Source: Lachnospiraceae bacterium
GTDB taxonomy: Bacteria > Bacillota > Clostridia > Lachnospirales > Lachnospiraceae
Direction: 5' to 3'
Assembly (NCBI GenBank): GCA_021769135.1
Contig: JAETTM010000007.1
Location: 95,322-159,321, forward strand
DNA: 64,000 nucleotides
Shown here: one piece after another, positions 23,610 through 32,142 of the stretch
Numbering within the stretch: position 1 is the stretch's first letter
Layout: the number at the start of each line of letters is the position of its first letter
Program-made: the position numbers and the translations under genes
Notes under the pieces: generated by a model
Told to the model about the DNA's origin: nothing
The model's input: only the letters and a program-made list of their open reading frames with translations
Database searches by the model: none

Positions 23610-26312
23610 CTAGACCAGTTCCAGTTCCACGCTCCCCACCGGCCAAATCTCCACGCTTATCAAATCCGCTACAGCCCCCTTCATTTGTTCCGTTCTGCCC
23701 GCCATGGTAGATGACACATCCACGGTGGCATCTTCCTTCCGGGGCGTAATATAAATGGTCATTTCATCGCCCATGGAAGGATTCCATACCTCCTTAAGCC
23801 CGATTTCCCATACTGCGCCATTGCAGAAATTATCCGATACCAAACCGCCGTCAGTCAACAGCCCCGCTGTAGAGCGGCGGGATTGTTGACCCTCGAGGCA
23901 GTCGCCAAATGTCTGCAAGCAGCCACTTGGCTCGTTGCTCGCGGAAGCAAAAAGATGCCCCACATCCCCTTCATACATAATCCGAAGCCTGGCATCCTTA
24001 TAGCCCGCATGAGCTTCAACACCTGCGTAAACTTTAGGGTCTGTATATGCTTTAGAGCCCTCATAAACTCCAGGGTCTGCGTAAGCTTCAGGAATTCTGA
24101 ATGTGTATCTGGAAGGGCCGCGTTTTCTGGTCTCCAATATATCCTTTTTTACAAATTTTTCCTCCCATATAAACTGGAATCCTCGAAAAATCCCCATTTC
24201 TGCCGGAAGAGCTGACACCTTTTCCTGTTCCGCACCTTCCAGCTGCCGCGGCGGATAAAGCAGCAGTTCCGAAGTGTCCGAACCGTCCGCCGGGCTCTCC
24301 AACCAGATTCGCCCATTATCATACAGCAAAGGGCAAGAACAAAGCGCCGCCAACTTTTCCCCTTCCCATTCCAATTCATAGAACCGCAGGCTCTGCTGCC
24401 TTGTCAGAGTAACGATTTCCACTTCCCCCGCCCTCCCCTGCAGTACATAGGATGATATCTCATCCCCCGGCACCGTGACCTTCAGCATATTCCCTTCCCG
24501 CTTCGCATAACATCCGGCTCCCGGCTGAATTTCCTCCTGCCTGGCCGAAAATACAGGCGGCACATTTTCCACCCCGGACGATGCTTCATGGGATAAAGCT
24601 TCCGGCTCAGCTGATGCTCCATGGGATAGCCCTTCCATTCCAGCCGGTGCTCCATGGGATAGCCCTTCCATTCCAGCCGAAGCACCATGAGAAGACTCTC
24701 CCGCCCCGGCCAAAACGCCATAAGACAACTCTTCCATCCCAACCGATGCTCCATCCCACACATATTCCGGTTCCATTCCTTCCGGAGCAAAAAAGAAACA
24801 TACCGTCCGGTTTCCGTGGCGCTGGAAAGACAAGGGCTGTGCCTTGGCATAAATCAGCGTACATCCCTCCACATCCATCATAAAAGGAAGCACCGCTTCT
24901 TCCCCTGCCGCTATGGAAATTCCCTCTATATTAATTTCACGCTCTTCCAGTTCCAGCGTAATCTTTGCCCCTTTCTTCTCCTTGCATGCACAGTGGTCCT
25001 GATAATTGTTCAAAAACAGGAATCCGCTCTTTCCATCCGTCCGCAGGGCATACCGCAATATTTCCTGATTCTGCGGCTCAATTTCCTGGGAGCCTTCCGG
25101 GAGCACCGTAATCATATCGCAAAGCAGCCCTTCAAAATTTTTCACAAGGTAATGAAGCGCTTTCAGCCGGAAATAGCTTGGGCGGAGCTGTCCGTATTCC
25201 CCTATGGCCGCCTGATAATCATAAGATATCTTCGGGCATTGGCATTCGTTCAAGTAGGGCGTCCTTTCCCCTTTTGGATTGCTGCCTCCCCGATACATAT
25301 AGTATCCGAGAAAATTACATCCGCTTCCAATCTTAATATTCGCCATGGCATCCACACTCTCATAAGGGAGTTTAAACCTATAATTATAATAACAGGTCAT
25401 ACCCCCGCCCATTTCACAGCAGGCATAAGGAAAGCTTTCCGGCTCATAGGCCGGTTCAAAATTATAGGTTTTCGGCACAGCATTATTATGGTTATCCCTG
25501 TAAAGGTACTCCGGCGTAGCAGGATGTTCGCCCCTGTAGTCATAAAATATCCATGGCCAAAAGGCATATCCGCCCCACAGGGGAAGCATTTCATCCAGCG
25601 CCGCTGCCGCGCCTCCCCATCCCGTACATGTATAAAACGGCGTAATAATCCCTTCTTCTTCCGCAATTCTCTTCACCGCCCGCATGTAGGGCGCACCGTC
25701 CGAGCCGCCGGGAACCCATTCGTTTGTAATCCCCGTTGTCATTTCCCAGGGGGATGAGGAATGCATATATTCATTTTCAATCTGAACGCCGATAATCGAG
25801 CCTCCGTCTTTATAATAAAGCCCTCGAAACTGCCCCGCATACTGGCGGAATAATCTCCTCGTATAAGACAGCCATCCTTCATCCAGGCTCCTCACCTCAA
25901 AAGGCTTTCCATACATCCAGTCAGGAATGCCGCCGTTGCGCACCTCGCCATGGGCATAGGGACCGATACGTACAATGACATACATGCCGTGCTTATGGCA
26001 GATTTCTATAAATTTACGGACATTCCTGTTCCCGTCAAAGCGAAAACGCCCTTCTTCCTCCTCATGGTGGTTCCAGAAACAGTACGTTGAAACGGTATTA
26101 ATGCCGCCCATCTTCATTTTCATAACCGTATCTTCCCACTGCCCTTCATGCACCCTGGAATAATGGCACTCACCCTGGATACCAAAAAACGGCTTCCCAT
26201 TTATCGTCAGATAATAACTGGTAAATGCCATCTCATTTCCCCTGTTATCCCTGCCGCAAAACTTATCGGAAAGCTTTTCCACCTTCTGTTTTCTAATTTT
26301 CCGCAAATCCAT
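23610..26312 (-). CDS. Beta-galactosidase, glycoside hydrolase family 35
   Basis: The 900-residue enzyme begins with the GH35 TIM barrel: LTINGKPFFGIQGECHYSR, RIGPYAHGEVRNGGIPDW and acid/base Glu179 in GVQIENEYMHS. The likely nucleophile is the Glu of CCEMGGGM near residue 300. Jelly-roll domains follow. There is no signal peptide, so it is probably cytoplasmic. Three features look inserted: tandem 11-residue repeats (GASAGMEGLSH type, encoded around 24577-24760), a second repetitive stretch (PEAYADPGVYEGSKAYTD), and a 31-residue insertion encoded by Family I copy B, which interrupts the expected DVGHLFA-DGGLVSDNF strand yet keeps the frame. The start may instead be the ATG at 26231 (MAFTSYYL), which has GGGG seven bases upstream. 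The neighbours are an ABC-type ATPase upstream and a WYL regulator downstream. Confidence 0.85.
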   Translation of the reverse strand: MDLRKIRKQKVEKLSDKFCGRDNRGNEMAFTSYYLTINGKPFFGIQGECHYSRVHEGQWEDTVMKMKMGGINTVSTYCFWNHHEEEEGRFRFDGNRNVRKFIEICHKHGMYVIVRIGPYAHGEVRNGGIPDWMYGKPFEVRSLDEGWLSYTRRLFRQYAGQFRGLYYKDGGSIIGVQIENEYMHSSSPWEMTTGITNEWVPGGSDGAPYMRAVKRIAEEEGIITPFYTCTGWGGAAAALDEMLPLWGGYAFWPWIFYDYRGEHPATPEYLYRDNHNNAVPKTYNFEPAYEPESFPYACCEMGGGMTCYYNYRFKLPYESVDAMANIKIGSGCNFLGYYMYRGGSNPKGERTPYLNECQCPKISYDYQAAIGEYGQLRPSYFRLKALHYLVKNFEGLLCDMITVLPEGSQEIEPQNQEILRYALRTDGKSGFLFLNNYQDHCACKEKKGAKITLELEEREINIEGISIAAGEEAVLPFMMDVEGCTLIYAKAQPLSFQRHGNRTVCFFFAPEGMEPEYVWDGASVGMEELSYGVLAGAGESSHGASAGMEGLSHGAPAGMEGLSHGASAEPEALSHEASSGVENVPPVFSARQEEIQPGAGCYAKREGNMLKVTVPGDEISSYVLQGRAGEVEIVTLTRQQSLRFYELEWEGEKLAALCSCPLLYDNGRIWLESPADGSDTSELLLYPPRQLEGAEQEKVSALPAEMGIFRGFQFIWEEKFVKKDILETRKRGPSRYTFRIPEAYADPGVYEGSKAYTDPKVYAGVEAHAGYKDARLRIMYEGDVGHLFASASNEPSGCLQTFGDCLEGQQSRRSTAGLLTDGGLVSDNFCNGAVWEIGLKEVWNPSMGDEMTIYITPRKEDATVDVSSTMAGRTEQMKGAVADLISVEIWPVGSVELELV
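23853..23948 (-). repeat. Family I repeat, copy B, inside the GH35 coding sequence
   Basis: The block aligns with copy A over its whole length: AGTCAA, then a C/G-rich hairpin, TTGACCCTCG, GCCAAAT ... ACTTGGC, and GCTCGC plus GGAA. It supplies about 31 codons in frame (beginning SASNEPSGCLQTFGD) and no stop. Copy A is intergenic, so this is a repeat that has entered a gene without breaking it. Confidence 0.7.
24577..24760 (-). repeat. 33-bp tandem repeats within the GH35 gene
   Basis: Two nearly identical 33-bp units lie at 24616-24648 and 24649-24681, with degenerate units on both sides. They encode 11-residue repeats of the type GASAGMEGLSH. The number of copies could vary between strains. 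Confidence 0.7.
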
Positions 26313-26354
26313 CTGCTCACAGCCCCTTTCTTTGGTTGGTTATCGGACAATTGG

Positions 26355-27086
26355 CTATCCGGTTATGTCCTGCAGCAGCTTCCGCAGCAGCACTTCCCGA
26401 TTATTTATAAACATTTCCGTCACCTGATAGCTTTCCGTTTCCTCATATCTGCACGGATGCACTTTCCCGTCATCAAAGCTATATATTTCCGCCTCCGGAA
26501 TGCCCAGCAATATAGGAGAATGGGTGGCAATAATAAACTGGGCTCCGCTTTTTGCGCACCGATAAATATCCAGAAGCAGCGTCAGCTGCCGCTGCGGAGA
26601 CAATGCGGCTTCCGGTTCATCAAAAATATATATGCCATCCGGTTTCAAGTAATTTTGGGCGATTGCCAGAAAGCTTTCCCCATGGGATTTTTCATGATAG
26701 CGTTCCGACGGATGCAGCAAATCCGCATACTCTTCTTCTTTTGTCGCCACATTGTAAAAGCTTTCCGCCCGGAGGAAATATCCCGACTTCGCCTTATAAA
26801 AACCTTTGGAGAGCCTGATTGCACCCCATAATTCGGAATGTGAATCATAGGTGGAAAAGTTATAGTTCCGCGTGCCCCCTTCCGGATTGAACCCATAGGC
26901 CACAGCAATGGCCTCTAACAGCGTGGATTTCCCGCTCCCGTTTTCACCTACGAAAAAAGTAATATTGCTGTTGAACGATATATGTTCCAGGCCGTTAATT
27001 GCGGCGATATTTCTTAAATAACTATTTTCGCTTATTTTGTTCCAGTCGAACGATATTCCTTGGATAAATAGATGGTTCATTCCCAT
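26355..27086 (-). CDS. AAA/ABC-type ATPase (RecF/SMC-like), function unknown
   Basis: The compact, single-domain ATPase has about 243 residues: Walker A FVGENGSGKSTLLEAIAVAYG, signature-like SHGESFLAIAQ, Walker B GIYIFDEPEAALSP and switch region FIIATHSPILLG. Stand-alone ATPases of this kind are widespread in Bacillota, and their role is mostly unknown; similar domains occur in OLD and Septu-type systems. No nuclease or toxin partner is adjacent here. It lies 42 bp upstream of the GH35 gene on the same strand, but a shared function is not obvious. Start candidates are the ATGs at 27086 and 27080; neither has a strong ribosome site. Confidence 0.8.
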   Translation of the reverse strand: MGMNHLFIQGISFDWNKISENSYLRNIAAINGLEHISFNSNITFFVGENGSGKSTLLEAIAVAYGFNPEGGTRNYNFSTYDSHSELWGAIRLSKGFYKAKSGYFLRAESFYNVATKEEEYADLLHPSERYHEKSHGESFLAIAQNYLKPDGIYIFDEPEAALSPQRQLTLLLDIYRCAKSGAQFIIATHSPILLGIPEAEIYSFDDGKVHPCRYEETESYQVTEMFINNREVLLRKLLQDITG

Positions 27087-27290
27087 GTACAATGCACTCT
27101 GCCTCTCATCGTTACTCCGGCATTTCTATGCATCCCTCCCCAGCACTATTTTATTCGGCTTTATAACGTGCGTCAAGGAATATGACGAGCCAGTTAACAT
27201 TTTTGCCGAATATTCGCCGCACAATGTATTACAATTATCCACTGCCCAGATTTTAGTGCATATAAAGTCAGGCTGGATTTACGGGGGCTA

Positions 27291-27368
27291 ATGCAATATG
27301 CAAAAGAAAAAGGCGTAAAAGTTATAGAACTGACGGATAAAGAAAAGGCATCATTTATTAAAGAATAA
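27291..27368 (+). pseudogene. C-terminal gene remnant (possibly solute-binding protein)
   Basis: The 25-codon end of a frame with helix-like sequence YAKEKGVKVIELTDKEK before TAA. Endings of this kind occur in TRAP or ABC substrate-binding proteins. There is no ribosome site and no upstream domain. It may be chance. Confidence 0.2.
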
Positions 27369-27399
27369 TATTTATGTCTATCCATTCCCCATAAAAAGT

Positions 27400-27449
27400 C
27401 CACGATTATGGTTGCAACTTTTTATCCAAATCTGCAACCATAACCGTGG
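27400..27449 (-). terminator. Terminator after the first GH1 gene
   Basis: CCACGATTATGGTTGCA pairs with TGCAACCATAACCGTGG over 17 positions with one mismatch and a 16-base loop. On the minus strand GACTTTTTAT follows. It ends the beta-glucoside operon. Confidence 0.75.
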
Positions 27450-27487
27450 CTTTTGTTCTTCACCAATTTCTATTTTTCAGATTACCC

Positions 27488-28933
27488 TCAATCCAAATCC
27501 ACCCCATTGGAGCCAATCACCTTTTGATACCAGTAAAAGCTGTCCTTGCGAATCCGGGCGCACTGTTTCGCATCCGAATCGGTCCGGTCCACGTAAATCA
27601 GCCCGTATCTTTTCTTCACCCCGTTGGAGGTGGACAGGACATCCACCGCGCTCCACGGGCAATAGGCCAATACTTCCACCCCTTTATCAATAGCCCTTTT
27701 CATTGCTTTAATATTTTCCCGCAGGAAGTCAATCCGATAACCGTCATGCACTTTTTCGTCTTCCGTCAGCGTATCATATGCCCCCAGCCCATTTTCCGTT
27801 ATCATCAAAGGCTTATTGTAGCGGTTATACAAATCTCTCAGCATATATTCCATTCCCTGGGGATCGATGGCCCAATCCCAGTCCGTTGTATCCAAACGGG
27901 GATTTGCGCACATTTCATAGAAGCCCGGATGGGTCTCGAAGCCGGAAATCTCCCCTTTTTTCCCGGAACGGTTCACCCCGCTCCACTGGATTTCCTTCTC
28001 CCCTTCCCCGCACCATTTGGCGCACTCGCTGGCGTAGTTATTAAGGGCGAGAAAATCCGAGATAGCTTTCGGGTCTGCCAAAAGCTCCAAATCACCCTCA
28101 TCCATCACCGGCGCCAGCCCGTGCTCTTCCAGGTAAATCTGGGCGGCCTTATTGTAATGACCTTTGAAATATACGTCCGTATAATAATCGTTCCGCAAAG
28201 CCTGGGCGTTCTGCATGGCCATCACGTCTTTGGGGTCAGAGGTCAGAGGATAAATCGGGCTGTACCCCAGCGGTGCCCCTGCCAGTCCGCCGGGCACCAG
28301 TTCGTGTACCAGCTTGTTGGCAATGGCCTGGGCCAGATTCATATGATGATTAATCTGATACCGTTTCTGGTTATCTTTCAGCACATCCTCTGGAATATAA
28401 CATTTCTGTGTCCAATACTGGACAATAATGCTCTGCTCATTGACCGTAGTCCAGTATTTTACCTTATCCTTAAATTCATTGATGACATAGCGGGCAAAAT
28501 ACTCAAAATCCTTTACAACCCGCCGGTCCAGCCAGCCGCCGTACCGCTCCACCAAAGCCCACGGAAGGTCATAGTGGTACAGAGTCACAATAGGCTCCAT
28601 TCCATTGGCCAGCAGTTCGTCGATAAGATTGCGGTAGTACTGGATTCCCTTTTCGTTCACCGGACCATCCCCATCCGGGAACACCCTGCTCCATGCTATG
28701 GAAAAGCGGTAGGTATTAAACCCCATCTCTTTCATAAGAGCGATGTCTTCCCGGAAATGGTGGTATTGGTCGCTTGCCACCTCTGCGGTGGCAAACCCAA
28801 ATTTCTCAAAGCTGTCCTGGTTAATGATATCCTGCTGGCTGGCTTTCTTGCCATCCTCGAAAGCCGCACCTTCTACCTGGTAAGCGCTGGTGCTGGCCCC
28901 CCATAAAAATCCTTTTGGAAATTCCTTACCCAT
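27488..28933 (-). CDS. 6-phospho-beta-glucosidase, GH1
   Basis: This 481-residue GH1 enzyme is expected to hydrolyse phosphorylated aryl-beta-glucosides or cellobiose after PTS uptake. The landmarks are FPKGFLWGASTSAYQVEGA, FSIAWSRVFPDGDG, the acid/base Glu in TVNEQS, and the nucleophile Glu in MITENGLGAYD. The start is set at the ATG at 28933 because AAAGGAG lies just before it; the frame extends to 28990 without a site. It is the last gene of the operon GH1 - EIIBC - GH1, with a terminator behind it. The PTS partner supports the 6-phospho specificity, which the sequence alone does not prove. Confidence 0.92.
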   Translation of the reverse strand: MGKEFPKGFLWGASTSAYQVEGAAFEDGKKASQQDIINQDSFEKFGFATAEVASDQYHHFREDIALMKEMGFNTYRFSIAWSRVFPDGDGPVNEKGIQYYRNLIDELLANGMEPIVTLYHYDLPWALVERYGGWLDRRVVKDFEYFARYVINEFKDKVKYWTTVNEQSIIVQYWTQKCYIPEDVLKDNQKRYQINHHMNLAQAIANKLVHELVPGGLAGAPLGYSPIYPLTSDPKDVMAMQNAQALRNDYYTDVYFKGHYNKAAQIYLEEHGLAPVMDEGDLELLADPKAISDFLALNNYASECAKWCGEGEKEIQWSGVNRSGKKGEISGFETHPGFYEMCANPRLDTTDWDWAIDPQGMEYMLRDLYNRYNKPLMITENGLGAYDTLTEDEKVHDGYRIDFLRENIKAMKRAIDKGVEVLAYCPWSAVDVLSTSNGVKKRYGLIYVDRTDSDAKQCARIRKDSFYWYQKVIGSNGVDLD

Positions 28934-29018
28934 ACATGCTCCTTTGCCGTAACAGTCCAGCTTTTCGAATCCTTTGCTCCATCTATACATTCGTATGCTA
29001 AACTGTTACCCTTTACTT

Positions 29019-30407
29019 TTATTTTTTCTCTGCCCGTTTCCCTAAAATATACGTCACCGCGAAAGAAATCACAACTGCAAGCACCATAACAATCATGGAA
29101 ACAATCAGATTGCGGAACCCGCCTCCCATTTCCGGCGGAGTGATGTACGCTGCAAAGGAGATAAATCCCGGCGTAGACACAACGTACTGGGTCATTCCCA
29201 GAAGGCCTGCCAGGAAGCCTCCGATACCGCCGCCAATCATAGCACCGATGAGCGGATATTTTTTCACAAAAAGCACGCCATATACGCCCGGCTCCGTAAT
29301 GCCGCAGAGAGCCGTAATGCCTGCGCCGGCGGATACCGATTTTTCCTCCGCACTCTTAGCAATCAAGGCCGCTGCCAGGCACGCGCCGCCTACCGCCACG
29401 TTGGCCGGAGCCATTCCTGTACAAATCAGAGGGTCGCTGCCCAGCTCTTCCAAAAGCAGGAACAAAGGTACATAAGTAGCATTATTCATGCCGAAGAATA
29501 CCATCCAGCAAGTGGTAGCCCCCACAATAGCTACGGAGAATGCCGGAATCGTCCGATAAAGCGCCAACAGCCCGCTGCTTAACCATGTACCAACCGTATT
29601 TCCGATAGGCCCAAGTACAATCAGCGTTACGGGAACCGTAATCAGCATCGTAAGCAACGGCACGAAAATGGTCCGCAGATATACAGGCATATGTTTCTGC
29701 AGGAATTTATATACCACCGACATAAAGAGCACACCCAGAATAATAGGGAAAATATTGGAGTTATATCCGATGGCCTGAATCTTGATGCCCAAAAAGTCCA
29801 ATCCTTCCACCCCATTAATCCCGCTGTACAGCAAAATCACCGCCAGGAATGCGCCCAGATACCCGTTGGATTTCAGCCTGGTTGCCGCACTGTAGCCCAC
29901 AAACACCGGCAGGAAATAGAACGCCGCCTGATTAATTGCATAAAAAACCTGATATGTTCCGGAATCCGTGCTGATGCCGAAGAAAGTAGTGAGCAAGGTC
30001 AAAACAGCGCCGGTAAGACCTCCCGCTACCAACACCGGAATCACTGGCGAAAAAGTTCCGCCGATAAATGAAAAAACAGCATCCAGCACCTTTCCCTTAG
30101 GCTTATTATCCGCTTTCAAAGCATCCGGGTCCTCCACGGAACCGCCGGCTTTAATGCCTTCATGCTTTGTCATCGCTTCATACAGGCTGGGAACGTCCTG
30201 CCCCACCACAAACTGATACTCCCCATTCTGTATAATCAGGTTTAAAATCCCCGGAATTTTCTTAGCCCCTTCTTCGTCCAGCTTGGAAGCGTCCACAAGC
30301 TGCAGGCGCAGGCGCGTCATACAATGGGTAACATTTGCAATATTTCCTTCTCCGCCAACAGCCGCAATCACTCCGTCGGCCATAGCTGCATAATTTTTCT
30401 TCGCCAT
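29019..30407 (-). CDS. PTS beta-glucoside-type transporter, EIIBC
   Basis: The 462-residue protein has a cytoplasmic EIIB domain (phosphorylated Cys in THCMTRLRLQL) followed by an EIIC membrane domain with about ten helices (PVIPVLVAGGLTGAVLTLL ... AVVISFAVTYILG). It imports and phosphorylates beta-glucosides using HPr and an EIIA. No EIIA domain is fused, unlike BglF, so EIIA must come from elsewhere. The start is set at the ATG at 30407 (MAKKNYAAMADG), which follows GAGGGATAAA; the frame to 30419 is read through that site. The Family III element lies immediately upstream. It is the middle gene of the beta-glucoside operon. Confidence 0.9.
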   Translation of the reverse strand: MAKKNYAAMADGVIAAVGGEGNIANVTHCMTRLRLQLVDASKLDEEGAKKIPGILNLIIQNGEYQFVVGQDVPSLYEAMTKHEGIKAGGSVEDPDALKADNKPKGKVLDAVFSFIGGTFSPVIPVLVAGGLTGAVLTLLTTFFGISTDSGTYQVFYAINQAAFYFLPVFVGYSAATRLKSNGYLGAFLAVILLYSGINGVEGLDFLGIKIQAIGYNSNIFPIILGVLFMSVVYKFLQKHMPVYLRTIFVPLLTMLITVPVTLIVLGPIGNTVGTWLSSGLLALYRTIPAFSVAIVGATTCWMVFFGMNNATYVPLFLLLEELGSDPLICTGMAPANVAVGGACLAAALIAKSAEEKSVSAGAGITALCGITEPGVYGVLFVKKYPLIGAMIGGGIGGFLAGLLGMTQYVVSTPGFISFAAYITPPEMGGGFRNLIVSMIVMVLAVVISFAVTYILGKRAEKK

Positions 30408-30413
30408 TTTATC

Positions 30414-30542
30414 CCTCATTTCTGCGCGGCTTTTGCTTCTCTATTTATTCCCGCAAGCAACAAGCCAAGTGTCTGCTGCAGGGTATTTGACTAAGGTTGT
30501 ACGTTTTTGCCAAGTTTGCGGATGCCGCGCTGACGCAAACCC
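30414..30542 (-). promoter_or_regulatory. Family III structured element in front of the PTS gene, with a nested Family I fragment
   Basis: On the minus strand GTTTGCG (30540-30534) and CGCAAAC (30520-30514) form a stem. The loop contains GCGCGGC (30530-30524), complementary to GCCGCGC (30430-30424), directly before the AGAAATGAGGG ribosome region. The same scheme as the upp leader. The two halves are further apart here because a Family I fragment (30448-30481) sits between them. Confidence 0.5.
30448..30481 (+). repeat. Family I repeat, partial copy C
   Basis: The minus-strand sequence CAGACACTTGGCTTGTTGCT followed by TGCGGGAA matches the right part of copies A and B. The hairpin half is absent. 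Confidence 0.5.
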
Positions 30543-30553
30543 CTTTTATCTTT

Positions 30554-32023
30554 TCAGCCTTTCTTTGAAAAATCCCGCCATTCCTCCATATCGCAGCCCC
30601 AATCCTGTCCATTGGATTTAATCAGCTTGGAGTACCACTCGAAGGAATCTTTCTTGTACCGTTTCAAATCCCCCTGCTCCTCATCGGTAGTATTTACAAA
30701 AACGATGCCATACCGTTTTGCCATACCATTGCCGGTGCTTAGCAAGTCCGTAAAGCTCCAGAAGTTAAACCCGAACACTTCCACGCCATCCTGAATGGCC
30801 AGGCCAATGTTATACGCATATTCTCTCAAATATTTAATGCGATAATCATCGTGGATTTTTCCATCCTCCCCCAGCTTCTCGTGGGCGCCGTAACCGGCTT
30901 CCGTGATTACCATAGGCAAATGGTAATGGTCCCAGAGATATCTTAAGGAATACCTCATGCTCACCGGGTCGATATGCCAATCCCAATCGGTCACTTCCAC
31001 ATATGGATTGCGGTCCAGGGCATATTCGCCGGGAAGGTTAGGATACACAAAGTCTCCCTTGATTCCGGTCTTATTCAATCCAATTTCCTGCTTATAGCTG
31101 TTGTCAGGGGCTTTCCCCATATCGCTCCGGTAGCAATTCACGGCAATAAAATCAATTTTTGCCTGGGCAATCAGCTCCATATCCCCCTCCTGAATCTGAG
31201 GGTCTATATTGTTTTCTTTCCAGTAATTTTTCACAAATGTGCTGTATTCCCGATAGCAATACAAGTCATCCCAGATTTTCTGCGTCAGCTCCTCGGCATT
31301 CATGGCCGCAATCTGGTCCTCCGGCTTTCCGGTGGCCGGATAAATGGGCACATACCCCGGAACCGGGCCAATCTTGCCGCCCTCCACCAGTTCATGGCAT
31401 GCCAGAACCGCCCTGGCATGGCAAAGGTTCATAATATGGTTCACCTGCCATTTTTCCTCGAACCAGTTGTTGCAGCCCTTGGAAACGCCCAGCCAGTCGC
31501 CGTAGATAATCTGCATATTCTGCTCGTTGATGGACAGCCAGTATTTTACCCGGTCTCCAAAATTTTCAAAGCAGACCCTGCAGTAATACTCGAACTCATC
31601 AATAATCGCACGGTTGTGCCATCCGCCGAATTTTTCATCCACCCAACAAGGCATATCGTAATGATACAGAGTGATAATAGGCTCAATGCCCGCGCCTTTC
31701 AGTTCATTAATCAGGTTATTGTAAAAGGCAATGCCCTCCGGGTTCACTTTTCTGTCCGCAGCCGGAATAATCCGTGACCAGGATAAGGAAAAACGATAGC
31801 TTGTAAATCCGCACTCTTTCATCAGGGCCACATCTTCTTTATAATGATGATAATGGTCGCAGGCCACGGAATTATCCGTATAAGGCTTCTTTGTCTGGGA
31901 ATTCAAATCGATAATCGCCTGCGTCCTTCCCCCTTCCAGGGTCGCCCCCTCACACTGCCAGGCCGCGCTGCTGGCCCCCCATAGAAATCCTTCCGGAAAA
32001 ACCGGATTGTTTTTATGTTTCAC
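30554..32023 (-). CDS. 6-phospho-beta-glucosidase/galactosidase, GH1
   Basis: The second GH1 enzyme of the operon, 489 residues. Landmarks are FPEGFLWGASSAAWQCEGA, FSLSWSRIIPAADR, the acid/base Glu in SINEQN and the nucleophile Glu in VITEAGYGAHE. The start codon at 32023 follows a clear AAAGGAGG (GTGAAACAT). It differs enough from the other GH1 (nucleophile motif TEAG rather than TENG) to suggest different substrate preference. It is the first gene of the operon, divergent from the RpiR-family regulator, whose palindrome at 32086-32098 lies in the shared promoter region. Confidence 0.9.
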   Translation of the reverse strand: MKHKNNPVFPEGFLWGASSAAWQCEGATLEGGRTQAIIDLNSQTKKPYTDNSVACDHYHHYKEDVALMKECGFTSYRFSLSWSRIIPAADRKVNPEGIAFYNNLINELKGAGIEPIITLYHYDMPCWVDEKFGGWHNRAIIDEFEYYCRVCFENFGDRVKYWLSINEQNMQIIYGDWLGVSKGCNNWFEEKWQVNHIMNLCHARAVLACHELVEGGKIGPVPGYVPIYPATGKPEDQIAAMNAEELTQKIWDDLYCYREYSTFVKNYWKENNIDPQIQEGDMELIAQAKIDFIAVNCYRSDMGKAPDNSYKQEIGLNKTGIKGDFVYPNLPGEYALDRNPYVEVTDWDWHIDPVSMRYSLRYLWDHYHLPMVITEAGYGAHEKLGEDGKIHDDYRIKYLREYAYNIGLAIQDGVEVFGFNFWSFTDLLSTGNGMAKRYGIVFVNTTDEEQGDLKRYKKDSFEWYSKLIKSNGQDWGCDMEEWRDFSKKG

Positions 32024-32085
32024 GTTGAAATGCCTCCTTTTTTAAATGTTGTTTGCTTGAACTGTTACTGCTATCATAAATAATT

Positions 32086-32098
32086 CAAAAGGCTTTTG
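32086..32098. promoter_or_regulatory. 13-bp palindrome between the GH1 operon and rpiR-type gene (operator candidate)
   Basis: CAAAAGGCTTTTG is a perfect palindrome centred 51 bp before the regulator start and 69 bp before the GH1 start. It is a natural site for the RpiR-type protein. Confidence 0.45.
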
Positions 32099-32107
32099 CG
32101 TTTCAAC

Positions 32108-32136
32108 TTGTGATACCAAACAAAAAATGATATAAT
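32108..32136 (+). promoter_or_regulatory. Promoter of the RpiR-family regulator; predicts a leaderless mRNA
   Basis: TTGTGA (32108-32113), 17-bp spacer, perfect TATAAT (32131-32136). Only six bases separate the -10 from the ATG at 32143, so transcription should begin at or next to the start codon. No ribosome site fits. Confidence 0.65.
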
Positions 32137-32142
32137 CTACCC

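Larger units (their letters stand above)
27093..27487. other. 395-bp region with a decayed gene fragment and a terminator
   Basis: No intact gene is credible. On the plus strand a frame ending at 27368 reads QYAKEKGVKVIELTDKEKASF, like the last helix of a solute-binding protein, without the rest of the gene. The right part is a strong hairpin at 27400-27449. Confidence 0.5.

Noticed and set aside
23610..26312. Shadow frames with long proline- or histidine-rich products opposite the GH35 gene
   Set aside because: They are antisense readings of the tandem-repeat region, without ribosome sites.
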